A DNA stretch of 64,000 bases from the NCBI GenBank assembly GCA_948567375.1, contig OX419760.1:18724001-18788000 (forward strand), in the 5' to 3' direction. The stretch is from Lunularia cruciata (lineage: Eukaryota > Streptophyta > Marchantiopsida > Lunulariales > Lunulariaceae). Position numbers and translations under genes: made by a program. Of the stretch, positions 44,631-54,469 are shown piece after piece. Below the pieces are notes generated by a model. The model worked only from the letters and a program-made list of their open reading frames with translations. It had not been told where the DNA came from and ran no database searches. How positions within the stretch are numbered: position 1 is the stretch's first letter; each line of letters opens with the position of its first letter.

Positions 44631-45743
44631 CTACCTTCTATGGTACATCTTCAACTTATCATGGTTAATCCTATCAAAGTGTCTTCCTCCCAACTCCTTC
44701 AGATCATAAGTGTAATTTCCCCACACCTTCTCTACTATGAAAGGTCCAAAGTACTTAGGCAAAAACTTCTTTTGTACTCTCTTGAATCGAATGGAATCAA
44801 ACAACATTACCCAATCACCTTCTTTGAAAGGCTCCACCTTCTTCTTGCCTTGCCTCTTGTCATAGCTCTCCTTTTGTTTCCTTTGGGCTTGCTCCACTCG
44901 AACCATAGCAACTGCTCTTGCCTCTTCCAACTCCATGAGTTGATCCTTCCTTGACTTCTCTGCATCACTTCCTTGTGCTTTCTTCAATCTCCTATGAATG
45001 CTTTGGAAGGTAGGAAGATCAAAGTGAATAGGTAAGGTAGACTCAATACCATACACCAATTGGAATGGAGAATATCCAGTGGAAGTCTTCATGGTTGTCC
45101 TATACTCCCACAAAACTGCATGAATCCTCTTGTCCCAATGATGTTTAGCCCCCTCCATTTCTGCATCTTTGGCCAACATCATGCACAAGGTCTGATTGGT
45201 TCTCTCTGCCAAGCCATTGGAATTTGGCTTATAGGATGTAGTTACTCTATGTGTGATAGAGAAATGTCGTAGCATGGCTGTAGTAATGCTTCCTGTAAAC
45301 TCTCCTCCTCTATCAGAAACCAACTCCAAAGGGCATCCAAACCTAGTGATAATGCGTTCATAAAGAAATCTACCCACTTCATCTTCATTCTTGTCCCTCA
45401 ATGGTCTAGCCTCAACCCACTTGGTAAGGTAATCAGTAACTACCACAATGTACCGATTGTTCCTTGGGGTTCTATTGAGAGGTCCTACAAAATCAATTCC
45501 CCACTTCTCAAAGGGTCCTAGCAATGGAATTGATCTAAGTGGTGGAGTGGATGTAGACTTTCTAGCAAAAGCTTGACAAACATGACAAGTTTTGCAATAA
45601 TCAAGACAATCCTTGAAAATCCCTCTCCAATGGTAACCTGCATCTAGAATCTTGAAAGCAGTCACCTTTCCTGCAAAGTGTCCTCCACATACTAAACCTT
45701 CATGAAACTCCTTTATGAGTAGGATAGACTCTTCCTTACCCAC
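44631..45743 (-). CDS. Integrase of A1
   Basis: Intact integrase frame, 370 codons from the first Met after the TGA; the real product may begin upstream by readthrough. Zinc-binding H2C2 region: His14, His22, Cys53, Cys56. Catalytic triad: Asp84 (GIDFVGPL), Asp144 (LVSDRGGEF), Glu180 (GLAERTN), a D-D-35-E spacing. The C-terminal GPF-type module is KYFGPFIVEKVWGNYTYDL. It ends KMYHRR, 48 bp before the 3' LTR. There is no chromodomain, so this is not a chromovirus. It is in the same frame as the gag-pol frame upstream. Confidence 0.95.
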   Translation of the reverse strand: MGKEESILLIKEFHEGLVCGGHFAGKVTAFKILDAGYHWRGIFKDCLDYCKTCHVCQAFARKSTSTPPLRSIPLLGPFEKWGIDFVGPLNRTPRNNRYIVVVTDYLTKWVEARPLRDKNEDEVGRFLYERIITRFGCPLELVSDRGGEFTGSITTAMLRHFSITHRVTTSYKPNSNGLAERTNQTLCMMLAKDAEMEGAKHHWDKRIHAVLWEYRTTMKTSTGYSPFQLVYGIESTLPIHFDLPTFQSIHRRLKKAQGSDAEKSRKDQLMELEEARAVAMVRVEQAQRKQKESYDKRQGKKKVEPFKEGDWVMLFDSIRFKRVQKKFLPKYFGPFIVEKVWGNYTYDLKELGGRHFDRINHDKLKMYHRR

Positions 45744-45749
45744 TGCTCT

Positions 45750-48700
45750 TCAAAGTAGACCATCTGCTCCTTGGTGAAAAAGAATATCATCCACCATTGT
45801 GTAAGGTCTAGATCTTGCTGCAAGGGCCTTCCTCTCCCTAGCATGCATCCCTTCTGGATAGTTACCTCTTGTCACAAAATCCACAATCTCCTTGTACTCC
45901 ATTGGAACCTCTTGAGTGACTGAGATTGTCATGAGCTCCTCATCCGGGAAGGAATCATCTACTGGCTCATCTCCATCATGATCATAGGCTCTAGATAACA
46001 AATCAGCATTTGCATGTTTCTTTCCTGGCCTATCCTCAATTGTGTAGTCATACTCAGACAAGAGAATCATCCACCTTGCTAGTCTCCCTTCAACATTAGG
46101 CTTGTTGAAGATGTACTTCAAAGCCTTGTGATCCGTGACAATTGTGGCCTTCCCTCCAATCAAGTAGTGTCTAAACTTCTTGAGACCAAAGATCACTGCC
46201 AACCCTTCTCTCTCTGTGACAGAGTAGTTCTTCTCTGCTGAAACCATCTGCCTACTAGCATAAGCTATTGGATGATCATGCCCATCTTGGTCTAATTGAC
46301 TAAGAGTGCATCCTATAGCTACATTAGAAGCATCAGTGTAGAGGATGAAAGGCTTACTCCAATCAGGTTTAGCAAGAATTGGAGCTACAACAAGGGATTG
46401 CTTGAGCTCCTCAAAAGCTTTGAGAGCCTCCTTGTCTTCCAAAATCACCATGTAATCTACACCCTTCTTCATGTAGATGGTCAATGCATAAGCCTTGTTG
46501 GAAAATGAGAAGATGAACCTCCTATAGTACCCAACCATTCCCAAGAATTGGCGTAACTTTGTCAAGCTTGAAGGGAATGGAAGGTCTGAGATTTTCCTCA
46601 CCTTCTCAGGATCAACTGCTATTCCATCCTTGGAGATGATGTGCCCCAAAAGTAGACCTTCTTCACATCCAAAAATGCACTTCTCTGGGTTGAGTGATGC
46701 ATTTGCCTCATCCAAGCGTTGCAAGACTTTGATTAGGTGCTCAAAGTGCTCCTCCTTGCTCCCATAGACACAAAAGTCATCAATGAAATCTCTCACAAAT
46801 TTCCCAATGAAAGGTTCAAATACCTTGTTCATGAACCGTTGGAATGTGGCTGGAGCATTGCAAAGCCCAAAAGGCATGACCTTGAAAGCGTAAGTTCCCC
46901 AAGGTGTGGTGAATGTGGTGAGTTGTTGATGCTCTGGTGCAATCTTGATTTGGTTATATCCACTATAACCATCTCCAAAACTGTACCTCTCATGACCTGC
47001 AACCTCCTCCAAGATCTCATCAATGAATGGCAATGGGTAGTAGTCCTTCTTTGTAACAGCATTGAGCTTCTTGTAATCCACACATACCCGAAGCTTGCCA
47101 TTCTTTTTCTTCACAATGACAATTGGAGACACCCATTCTGAATTCTCCACCTCAAAGATAAATCCAGCCTCCTTGAGCTTATCAATCTCCTCCTTCACAA
47201 CCAAAGATATTGGTGGGCTAATGCGACGTTGCTTTTGGCGGATTGGTCTTGCATGTGACTCCACCTCTATCTTGTGCTCCTCCAAGGTGACTTCCTTCAA
47301 ATCCTTGTAACTAAAAGCAAACACATGGATGAACTTGCGGAAAATCTCCTCAAATCTCACCTTCTCCTCCTTGGTAACATTTGGGCCATACTTGAGGGTA
47401 GATAACCTTCTCTCTACCTCCTCAAGTGTCAATGGTGATTTATCTGGGTCCTTCAAAACCTCTGGCTTAGGTGCAAAATCCATAGCACACAAAGGATACA
47501 CATCTGAATCAGATTCAGATTCATCCTCCTCCGTGGAAGTCTCCTCTTCCATGCTTGTGTCCACACCTGAAGCTCCTCCTTCAGAATCAGATTCCCAATA
47601 ATCAGAAGATGGGGTATTTGAATGTGAGGTGTTGGTGGTGTTAGTCACAGGAACAGTGACTCTATGGTTTGATGGCCCAATCCTTAAGTACCCTTTGTGC
47701 CATCGATCAGTTGTGCGTGCTGCTCTCAACCATGGCCTCCCAAGAAGTAAGTCATAGCTTGAATCCTTCAAGACTTGGAAAGTCATGAGATTTTGAACTC
47801 CCATAACTGAAACTACCACCTTATCCATCACTCCTACTGGTCGAACTTGTTGCTTGTTTGCCATGCTCACCACAAATGTTGAAGCTCTTGAGGGTATCAT
47901 ACCCAACTTCTTCATCAACCTTTCTGACATGGCATTCACTGCTGATCCTCCATCAACCAATGCATCCTTGATGTTGTGACCATTCACTCTCACATCAATC
48001 TTGGAGGCATATTCACAAGCTTCCCATGGTGCTGGCTTGGCATCCACCACCTCCATTGATATTGGAACTTTTGCCTTCTTCTTCTTCTTGCTCCTTGTAG
48101 AACTCAAACCACCTCTAAGCTCCTTTCTCAAGGTAGGGTTCAAAGCAATTAATTGGCCCACTGTGATGTTAGCCTTGTGACTACCAACATCCTCCAACAC
48201 ATTGTAGTTCCATTGTTGCTTGGAGATCAAGAAGTCCTCCATCCCCAACTTCTTCCTTGGAGTCTTTGTTGTTGATGGTGTTGAGGTGCGAGTGCTCCTA
48301 GTAGACATAGGAGTATCCTTGCTTGAAGTAAATCCTTGAGAAGAGTGAACATCCTCTGCAAAACGAGCTCTCTTCTTCTCTTGTGCCAAAAGCTCCAAAT
48401 TAGGACCCTTGGAGTTTGAGCACTCTCCCTTCTCATACTTGCTCTCAACCACATCTATGGATGCTATCCCCTTACCTTTGTTGGGATTAGGAGCCACTTG
48501 GGTTTCACTACCTCCCTCTTTCCCTCTATTGGCTCCCTCATAACCCCTTCCTCCATGGTAAGTGGAATTTGGGCAATTCCTTTGGATATGGCCTCTTCCC
48601 CCACAACCAAAACAATTTCTATCATTGAAATTGTTGGCTGGTTGGCCTCCTCTATATGGATGGTTTCCATAACTCCTAGGCCCTCTCCCTACATTCTGAT

Positions 48701-49457
48701 CCACCTCTCTCTTCTCCCATAATTGCACCACATTGATCTTGAGATCCGCAAGTTGTTCTGTGATGGTTTGGAGTGGATCTTTTGGTGGAGGTGCAAGAAC
48801 TGGAGCAACTACTACTTGTGGTGCAACCCTTGTCACCAAAGTATCAGAAGTTCCACCATACTTGTAGCCTTGAGGAGGATGCACAACCTCCTTCACCACC
48901 AAATCACTTTCATCCCCTTCCAAACTCTCCTCCATACGAATTGCGATCTTGATAGCTTCAACCTTGGAAGAAGGTTTCTCATATCTCACCTTGCTTCTAA
49001 TTTGTGGTCTCAATCCTCCCACAAAATTCTTGGTGAGCATGGCCCCTATGCCAATCATTGTAGTCTCCACATCATCCCCACCCTTCCTCAACACTATGCG
49101 AAATCTGGACTCCAATTTTTCCACTCTTTCCACATAGACTCTCACTTTCTCTCCATCTCCTTGCTTGAGAAATGTAACCTCACTCATCAATCTCTCATAA
49201 CTCTCATCAGGAAGAAAGTTCTCAATGAGTGCTGAAGTCAAAGTCTCCCAAGACTCCTCTTCCCCCTCTCTCCTCTCTCTCTTTTGGTATTCTGACTCAT
49301 ACCATGTAAGTGCTGCATCCTCAAAGAAATCTGGTAATAATGAGGCCCACTCATTCTTCCTCCTCTCATTGTTTCCTATGCAAGCTCTCTTGAAGTCTCT
49401 CACAAAGGCCTCCACATCTTCTCCATCCTTGCCAAAGAAAACCGGAAGTTTCCCCAT
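45750..49457 (-). CDS. Gag-protease-RT-RNase H polyprotein of A1
   Basis: 1,235 codons from ATG at 49457. Gag core (residues 1-180; TWYESEYQKRERREGEEE); CCHC knuckle CFGCGGRGHIQRNC near residues 281-294; a Lys/Ser-rich linker; protease with ALVDGGSAVNAM near residue 502, where the usual D-[ST]-G is D-G-G; an acidic linker (SMEEETSTEEDESESDSD); RT with YPLPFIDEILEEV (near 805) and FIDDFCVYGS (near 890, catalytic Asp pair); RNase H with FILYTDASNVAIGC (near 1037) and TDHKALKYIF. Gag and pol are fused with no frameshift. The frame stops at a TGA at 45750-45752, after DGLL, and reopens in the same frame as integrase. Confidence 0.95.
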   Translation of the reverse strand: MGKLPVFFGKDGEDVEAFVRDFKRACIGNNERRKNEWASLLPDFFEDAALTWYESEYQKRERREGEEESWETLTSALIENFLPDESYERLMSEVTFLKQGDGEKVRVYVERVEKLESRFRIVLRKGGDDVETTMIGIGAMLTKNFVGGLRPQIRSKVRYEKPSSKVEAIKIAIRMEESLEGDESDLVVKEVVHPPQGYKYGGTSDTLVTRVAPQVVVAPVLAPPPKDPLQTITEQLADLKINVVQLWEKREVDQNVGRGPRSYGNHPYRGGQPANNFNDRNCFGCGGRGHIQRNCPNSTYHGGRGYEGANRGKEGGSETQVAPNPNKGKGIASIDVVESKYEKGECSNSKGPNLELLAQEKKRARFAEDVHSSQGFTSSKDTPMSTRSTRTSTPSTTKTPRKKLGMEDFLISKQQWNYNVLEDVGSHKANITVGQLIALNPTLRKELRGGLSSTRSKKKKKAKVPISMEVVDAKPAPWEACEYASKIDVRVNGHNIKDALVDGGSAVNAMSERLMKKLGMIPSRASTFVVSMANKQQVRPVGVMDKVVVSVMGVQNLMTFQVLKDSSYDLLLGRPWLRAARTTDRWHKGYLRIGPSNHRVTVPVTNTTNTSHSNTPSSDYWESDSEGGASGVDTSMEEETSTEEDESESDSDVYPLCAMDFAPKPEVLKDPDKSPLTLEEVERRLSTLKYGPNVTKEEKVRFEEIFRKFIHVFAFSYKDLKEVTLEEHKIEVESHARPIRQKQRRISPPISLVVKEEIDKLKEAGFIFEVENSEWVSPIVIVKKKNGKLRVCVDYKKLNAVTKKDYYPLPFIDEILEEVAGHERYSFGDGYSGYNQIKIAPEHQQLTTFTTPWGTYAFKVMPFGLCNAPATFQRFMNKVFEPFIGKFVRDFIDDFCVYGSKEEHFEHLIKVLQRLDEANASLNPEKCIFGCEEGLLLGHIISKDGIAVDPEKVRKISDLPFPSSLTKLRQFLGMVGYYRRFIFSFSNKAYALTIYMKKGVDYMVILEDKEALKAFEELKQSLVVAPILAKPDWSKPFILYTDASNVAIGCTLSQLDQDGHDHPIAYASRQMVSAEKNYSVTEREGLAVIFGLKKFRHYLIGGKATIVTDHKALKYIFNKPNVEGRLARWMILLSEYDYTIEDRPGKKHANADLLSRAYDHDGDEPVDDSFPDEELMTISVTQEVPMEYKEIVDFVTRGNYPEGMHARERKALAARSRPYTMVDDILFHQGADGLL

Positions 49458-49698
49458 CTTAACCCCTCACTATCTTTCTTTTCTCTCAAATTTTTTTTTT
49501 TTTTTTTCTTTTCTTTTCTCTCACTCTATTACTAATAGAGTATATACATGACCAACACCATCTGAGAATAATCCACTCTAGGGAACACAAAAGGTTCAGG
49601 TTGCTCCAAGATTTCTATAGCAACATCAAATCCTAAAGTGCATATTAATCTAACTCTCATGGATAGTTTATCCATAAGTTGAAAGATTATCTCCATCA

Positions 49699-50196
49699 CT
49701 AATCTTGAGAACTAGCTGATGAAGGTGGTAGTATTTCTGTAGCTGTACTAAGACTCTCTCCAAGATCCTTCACCAAAGTTTCCAAAAGTGCTTTTACTCC
49801 ACTACACTCATGTCCTTTTGGAAGTCCTTCAACTCCACAAACCTCACACAACTCCTTGGTCTTAGATCTTCTCCCTCCCAATCTTGGTGAAGAAGGTCCA
49901 ACATGCAAACCCAAGTCAAGTAAGCCTCTCCTTTCCCTCAATCTCTTGCTCTCAAAGGTCAATGGACATGAACTTGCCTTATGTCCCTTCTCTCCACATA
50001 GAAAGCACTTAGACTCACTCTTTCCTCCAAGTGGTGTAGGTTTTTGGATCCTCTCAACACTCTCTTCAAATTCTATTGTAAACTCTCTTTTCCTCAAATC
50101 CACCCCTACAATCACCTCAAACCCTTGGGGAACCTTGCATAATCTCAATTTCCACTCTTGATGACTCTCCATGTTCCCCAAGATGAATCTAAACAC
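49699..50196 (-). CDS. A1 leader reading frame with zinc knuckles
   Basis: 165 codons between the 5' LTR and gag, in sense. Contains EWKLRLCKVPQGFEVIVGVD, a CCHC knuckle CFLCGEKGHKASSC, a Cys/His cluster CEVCGVEGLPKGHEC and a C-terminal LLETLVKDLGESLSTATE. It resembles the zinc-knuckle tail of plant DUF4283-type proteins only in general form. A2 keeps parts of it. It could be a nucleic-acid-binding accessory protein or a remnant of an earlier gag; its start is uncertain. Confidence 0.6.
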   Translation of the reverse strand: MFRFILGNMESHQEWKLRLCKVPQGFEVIVGVDLRKREFTIEFEESVERIQKPTPLGGKSESKCFLCGEKGHKASSCPLTFESKRLRERRGLLDLGLHVGPSSPRLGGRRSKTKELCEVCGVEGLPKGHECSGVKALLETLVKDLGESLSTATEILPPSSASSQD

Positions 50197-50557
50197 TCAA
50201 ACATGCTTTTTGTTGATCTCAAACTTCTCATGCATGAGATCTCCACTCTGCAGAATTGACCCTTCCTCACAATGTCACTCAAATCTCCCAACTAATATGT
50301 CACAGTCCTCTGAAATTTTCCACACTTGATCACAACTCTAGGGCGTCCCTCCCTGCAAAATTTTAGATCTTTTCATCGAGCCATTTGGCCTAGACACCTT
50401 TCTATTCAGCACCCATATTTCAGATTTGGTCTGAAAACCACCCCCCTCACTTCAAAAACTCATAACGCACTGCGCAAAAATGATCTCTCTCTAATTTTTG
50501 TGGCACCAGGTAGGATACAATGCACTGAATTTTCTTGGAAATTTTCAGGACAATTCA

Positions 50558-51054
50558 CTAAACATTGAAGAAATGGCAGACTCTGTACAATTTTCCAGAG
50601 AGCATGCAATTGCGGGAGCACTTTACCCTATCAACTTTCAAAAATTCTAGCCCAGTGCGCATAGAAGCTCTCTCAATAATTTCAAGTGTGCTAACTGAAA
50701 GATAACCCAAGCTATCATGTGTAGAAATCTCAAGTCCAGATCTCAAACTTGAGATTTTGCCCAAAATCACCTTAATCCCCAAAATCTGCAATCCACCTCA
50801 CACAATCTCTCCAATTCCTCTCATGTGTACAAGATGTACAAAATCACCTCAAAGACATCATAATGAACTACAGGGTATACAAATGGATCTTGGTTCTCTA
50901 ACATAAGTTCAGCCCTCTCCTCTCCTAATGTTCTCTCCAAGTGAGCTCTCATAGCCTCCTTCTGCCTAATGTAGAATTGGACGCGGAACATTATCTTGCC
51001 TTCTAGAGAGGTCCCGGCAACGGAACCAAAAATGTGAGCCGGCCTGTCTCTCAC
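50558..51054 (-). CDS. A1 leader frames next to the primer site
   Basis: Two short frames: 51054-50821 is open through the LTR end and primer site and has its first ATG at MRAHLERTLGEERAELM; 50791-50558 has LGIKVILGKISSLRSGLEIS and RVKCSRNC. A2 keeps both with few changes (24960-24727, 24697-24500), which suggests selection or recent common origin. Together with 49699-50196 they may be exons or pieces of one former protein. Confidence 0.45.
51011..51028 (-). other. Primer-binding site of A1
   Basis: The minus strand reads TGGTTCCGTTGCCGGGAC, four bases from the 5' LTR. It shares the GTTGCCGGG core with the plant tRNA-Asp primer site but has TTCC for CGCC. Confidence 0.7.
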
Positions 51055-51724
51055 TCAGGATGAACCTCTGATGGCTATTATGTTAGCGCACCATGGACTA
51101 AGAAGGCAAGGAACCCCAACTCCATCATACTCCTCCAAGGCTAACACTCCAAGACTCAAGACATTGCTCACTAGAGAACTCAATGAGAGAGAGATAGTTG
51201 CAAATGAAAGGATGATGAGTACCTCCTCACTCCTTGTTTATATACTTGTGAAATAGTTACATACTAAAGTTACTAATTACCGTAGTAACTCAAGTTACTA
51301 GACTAAAAGTCAAGTAAAGTCAAAAAGTAGAAAGGAATATCCATTCACATGGGCATATTCCCCTAAGCATGTGGTCTTATCTTGACCCAACCACTAAAGC
51401 AAGGATTCCTTCACATGGGCTATCCTTGGACTAAAGAAGAATCCAAAACAAAAAGGCTTGCGGGCCCAAGAGTTCTCAACTCTTTCCCCAAAGCCAAACA
51501 CCTAGGAATAATACCAAGTCAACACACTAAAATCCAAAATAGTGGTGCTCATCTTTTCTACTTCCTCTAAAGTAAGGTCCCATCTATCTTAGCTATGACT
51601 AACTTTAGCTAACCATGACTAATATAGAACCATCCTTTATCTCTATATAAATAATATCTCTTAAGTACTTGTAATACCAAGCTAAATATCACAATACCAC
51701 ACACATGCACAAATGGGTGTTACA
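51033..51724 (-). repeat. A1 5' LTR
   Basis: 692 bp, one visible difference from the 3' LTR. In element sense it starts TGTAACACCC at 51724. Confidence 0.95.
51643..51653 (-). promoter_or_regulatory. TATA box of A1
   Basis: The minus strand reads TATTTATATAG, 71 bp inside the 5' LTR. The same block is present in all family A LTRs here. It implies a short U3 of roughly 100 bp. Confidence 0.65.
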
Positions 51725-52055
51725 GTCCAAAGGAGAAGACTCAAAAGAGGAAGAAGATGAGCTCACATTGTAAAGTAGAGAGTCAAGCAATGGGAGTGAT
51801 GGAAAACCCAAAGTTCAATAGTCAGTAGACAAAGTGGCTAAAGAAGAGGATGAGGAGTTCCATGCGATGATTGATCATATGGATGGAGGAGATGCCCTAT
51901 GTTTGGAATTACCTACAATAAAGATGGAAGAAGACTCAAGGTTGGTGTCCCCAAGGGAAGTGAGATCAAAGCAAGGATTGCAGATTGCAACTATAGGATT
52001 GAGTCAAGTGAAGGATGAAGAAGACAGCTCGGAGGGGCTCAATGTGAGATACAAA
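51725..52055 (+). pseudogene. B7: LTR-encoded protein, acidic middle segment
   Basis: Continuation of B7 between A1 and the non-autonomous B element. It is rich in Glu, Lys and Ser (KEEDEEFHAMIDHMDGGD), matching the acidic stretch after the globular part in B0. Stops at about 51769 and 51829. Confidence 0.6.
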
Positions 52056-53942
52056 TGTGACAACCCGACAAATATCACTTTTGCGGTAATCGGGTAAGTA
52101 AAGTTTGTTCTCGCAGAGATACGAGTCAGAAATGTCCAAATACAAAGTCAAACAATAACACTAAAGTTCTTCTTGGTTGCGTCTTTAATCTCTCAGGTAG
52201 AAACCACACCCAGAAGAGAGTAACAAGCACTGACTCGCAGTCTTGTCACAAATTAACACTCCTTAATCACAACTCCATCAAATCTTTTCAAACAATCTTG
52301 ATTGTGATGATTTAGGCTCTCCCAAAAATGGCACTTCACTGCAAAATGACTTTGCCTCAGAATTGTGTTCCACCCCTCCACTCAAGGCACAACTTCCTCA
52401 ATTGAAATTGCTTCACATCAACTTCGCACTGCACTCACAAATGCAAAATACTACCAACACTACAATTCTTCTCAAATCTGTCAAGGCATTGCTTCAATTG
52501 CACTTCACTCAGGATCAAACACACAGACTAAAGATCAAGGTTGTGGAATCCAACATCCAACAAGCACTCTGACTTGCACTTCAAATTTCTCCAAACACTC
52601 ACAAACACAATTGCAAAGTTGATACTCGGAATCAAGCTCAAGCGACGAGCACTGCTTCACAACACTCACTTTATCTATTCTCAAAAATTATGAGCACTGA
52701 ACAACATTAGACTGTGAATGCCACTCTTAGGTAGTGAAGCAATCGACAGTTATCTTCTTAATGTACCTCCTCCTAACAACTCTACAAACTTGCAGATCTG
52801 AAATGACAATGCAACCCTTCACATCTGCCTATTCAAATCTCAAAACTGTTACTACTTTGATCCGATGTCTACTTCTTCCTTGGCTTTCAAACCTGAACCC
52901 GTAGTAACTTTACTTCCTAATATTTTGTCCTCGGGTTTCACATCTTCTACTTCTCCACTAATTCTAACACTTTTCCTTCTTGATCTGCAATTCTTATCAT
53001 AATTAAGCCTTCTAAATCTCTATCTCCCGACCCACTCTTCTCTAAGGTGTCAAATGTCAAATCCAAAGACACTTGCACTCCTATCTCTCTTACTTTGGGT
53101 CTAACTACTATCAATTCTTTTACTAATTCTACTGTGTCATTGTCAAGAATTGTAATTGAAAGCATGAATACACTATCTACACCTTCAATTTGTAACCCAC
53201 TTTTCCCTACTCATGTAACTGACCCAAAGACACTTACTGTTTGATCCTGCACTTTGGGTTTATTCACTACTGCCACTTCTCTTTCAATTCATGTTCCATC
53301 TTCAATCAGAACTGAAATTGAAGTCATGGGTATCCTAACTATCTTCTTTCCCTACTCTAACTTCCTCTTATGCTTCCCGTAAGATTCCCAAAGTCACCTT
53401 CACTGCATTCCGCAGTCTGACTTCCTCGGATTTAGTCAGTCATCTTAGTCTTGAGGCAAAGTCCAAAGTACGAAGTCCGAAGTCTGAAGTCACATTGACC
53501 CGAAGACACTTTGACTTGAAGAACATCTACTCCAAAAACTTCAAATGCTTGTAACTTCTTCTACAGACCTCTAAACTTTGCGATTTTGGTAGCAATGGAA
53601 AGCCCTAAACGAGATGCTTCTAACAAGATATAGCACGATTGATTTGAACTTGTGTGCATTGAGATATGGCTCCCGCAAGAATCCTGACCTACAACTTCCA
53701 TTTCTCTTTCGGGTTTGCCCTCCTTCAACGTCTGATCCGAGTTTTTCCCTCCTTTGACACAAAGTAAACTTCTTTGGGTTTGATGCAGTTCGAGTCCTTC
53801 TTCCTCTCACACAATGTAGACTCCCTCGGGTCTGATCAAAACACAAGTTTGCACTCATTTCTTCTCCATTTGGTTTCAATTTGGTTTCAGCAAGGCACTT
53901 CTTCTTCAAAACTCGTCCAAAATGAAAAATGTGGGTACCACA
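52056..53942 (-). repeat. 3' LTR of the non-autonomous B element
   Basis: TGTGACAACCCGAC...GTGGGTACCACA, same short type as the 28895 solo LTR. It holds a remnant of the LTR-encoded frame (about 53165-52860, VSLDLTFDTLEKSGSGDRD). Beyond it at 53943 the minus strand reads GAGGGAGTGGGTA, a polypurine tract. Confidence 0.9.
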
Positions 53943-54469
53943 TACCCACTCCCTCAAATGTGAGTGTCCATGCAAACACACAGCAAGGATTTTTGTCTTT
54001 CAATTCAAGTTTTGCTCAGAGAACCATAGTCTTCCTTCCCTTTATTGTAAACTAATTTTTTTCTTTTTCTTTTTCTTTTGGACGTGGAGAATTGCAAACC
54101 AAACAAGGCGACTGCCACTCCTGATCACTCCAAGGTTTAAATTCATCGTTTGTGGCCCAAAAACTGAAGGTAACAATTGGGACTCAAGGAAAGGTGTCTT
54201 TGGATTCACTTTCTCATGAGATGGGAGTTCAAAAATGCTAAACGCTGGTGACCCACACAGTCTCGTGACCATTGTATGCTCCAACTCACTCCAAAAACAT
54301 GATTCCTTGTCTGACTCCTCAGAGGAAGTAGACTCCTTCAAATCTTGATTTAATTCTTGAATAGTCTTGAAAATTCTCCTCATTCTTCTCCCCTGTTACG
54401 ACATACAAACAAAACTTCGTATGCATCCACTTCTGAAGATTGTATCCCCGGCAGCGATGCCAAAAATCA
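53943..54469 (-). other. Internal region of the non-autonomous B element
   Basis: 527 bp. A frame of 113 codons (54383-54042, MRRIFKTIQELNQDLKES) ends in a Lys run encoded by an A-rich tract at 54056-54078. I do not recognise it and it may not be coding. A gag start comparable to B0 is absent. Confidence 0.6.
54446..54462 (-). other. Primer-binding site of the non-autonomous B element
   Basis: The minus strand reads TGGCATCGCTGCCGGGG, seven bases from the LTR as in B0; 14 of 17 match the tRNA-Asp primer site. Confidence 0.7.

Larger units (their letters stand above)
43891..51724 (-). mobile_element. A1: nearly intact family A Ty3/gypsy element
   Basis: 7,834 bp with 692-bp LTRs that differ at one base I could find (44116 region gttacgtact against 51258 region gttacatact, a CpG transition). 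It is inserted in B7 with GTCC on both sides (AGTCC if the terminal A is shared). Order on the minus strand: 5' LTR, primer site, two leader frames, gag-PR-RT-RNase H in one frame of 1,235 codons, a single TGA, integrase (370 codons), polypurine tract, 3' LTR. No chromodomain or env-like frame. It is by far the youngest complete element here. Confidence 0.95.

Noticed and set aside
44631-44760. Possible chromodomain at the A1 integrase C-terminus
   Set aside because: The frame ends shortly after the GPF-type module; no aromatic-cage pattern.
45745-45760. CTT-TGA at the A1 stop resembles the +1 shift site of bacterial release factor 2
   Set aside because: The integrase continues in the zero frame and the +1 frame closes after about a dozen codons.
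48723-49235. Long plus-strand frames opposite A1 gag-pol, such as 170 codons at 48723
   Set aside because: Shadow of the gag frame caused by codon bias; no independent support.
49488-49510. T run as a SINE tail or microsatellite gene end
   Set aside because: It lies in the A1 leader upstream of gag and is also present in A2 (near 24106-24122), so it is element sequence.
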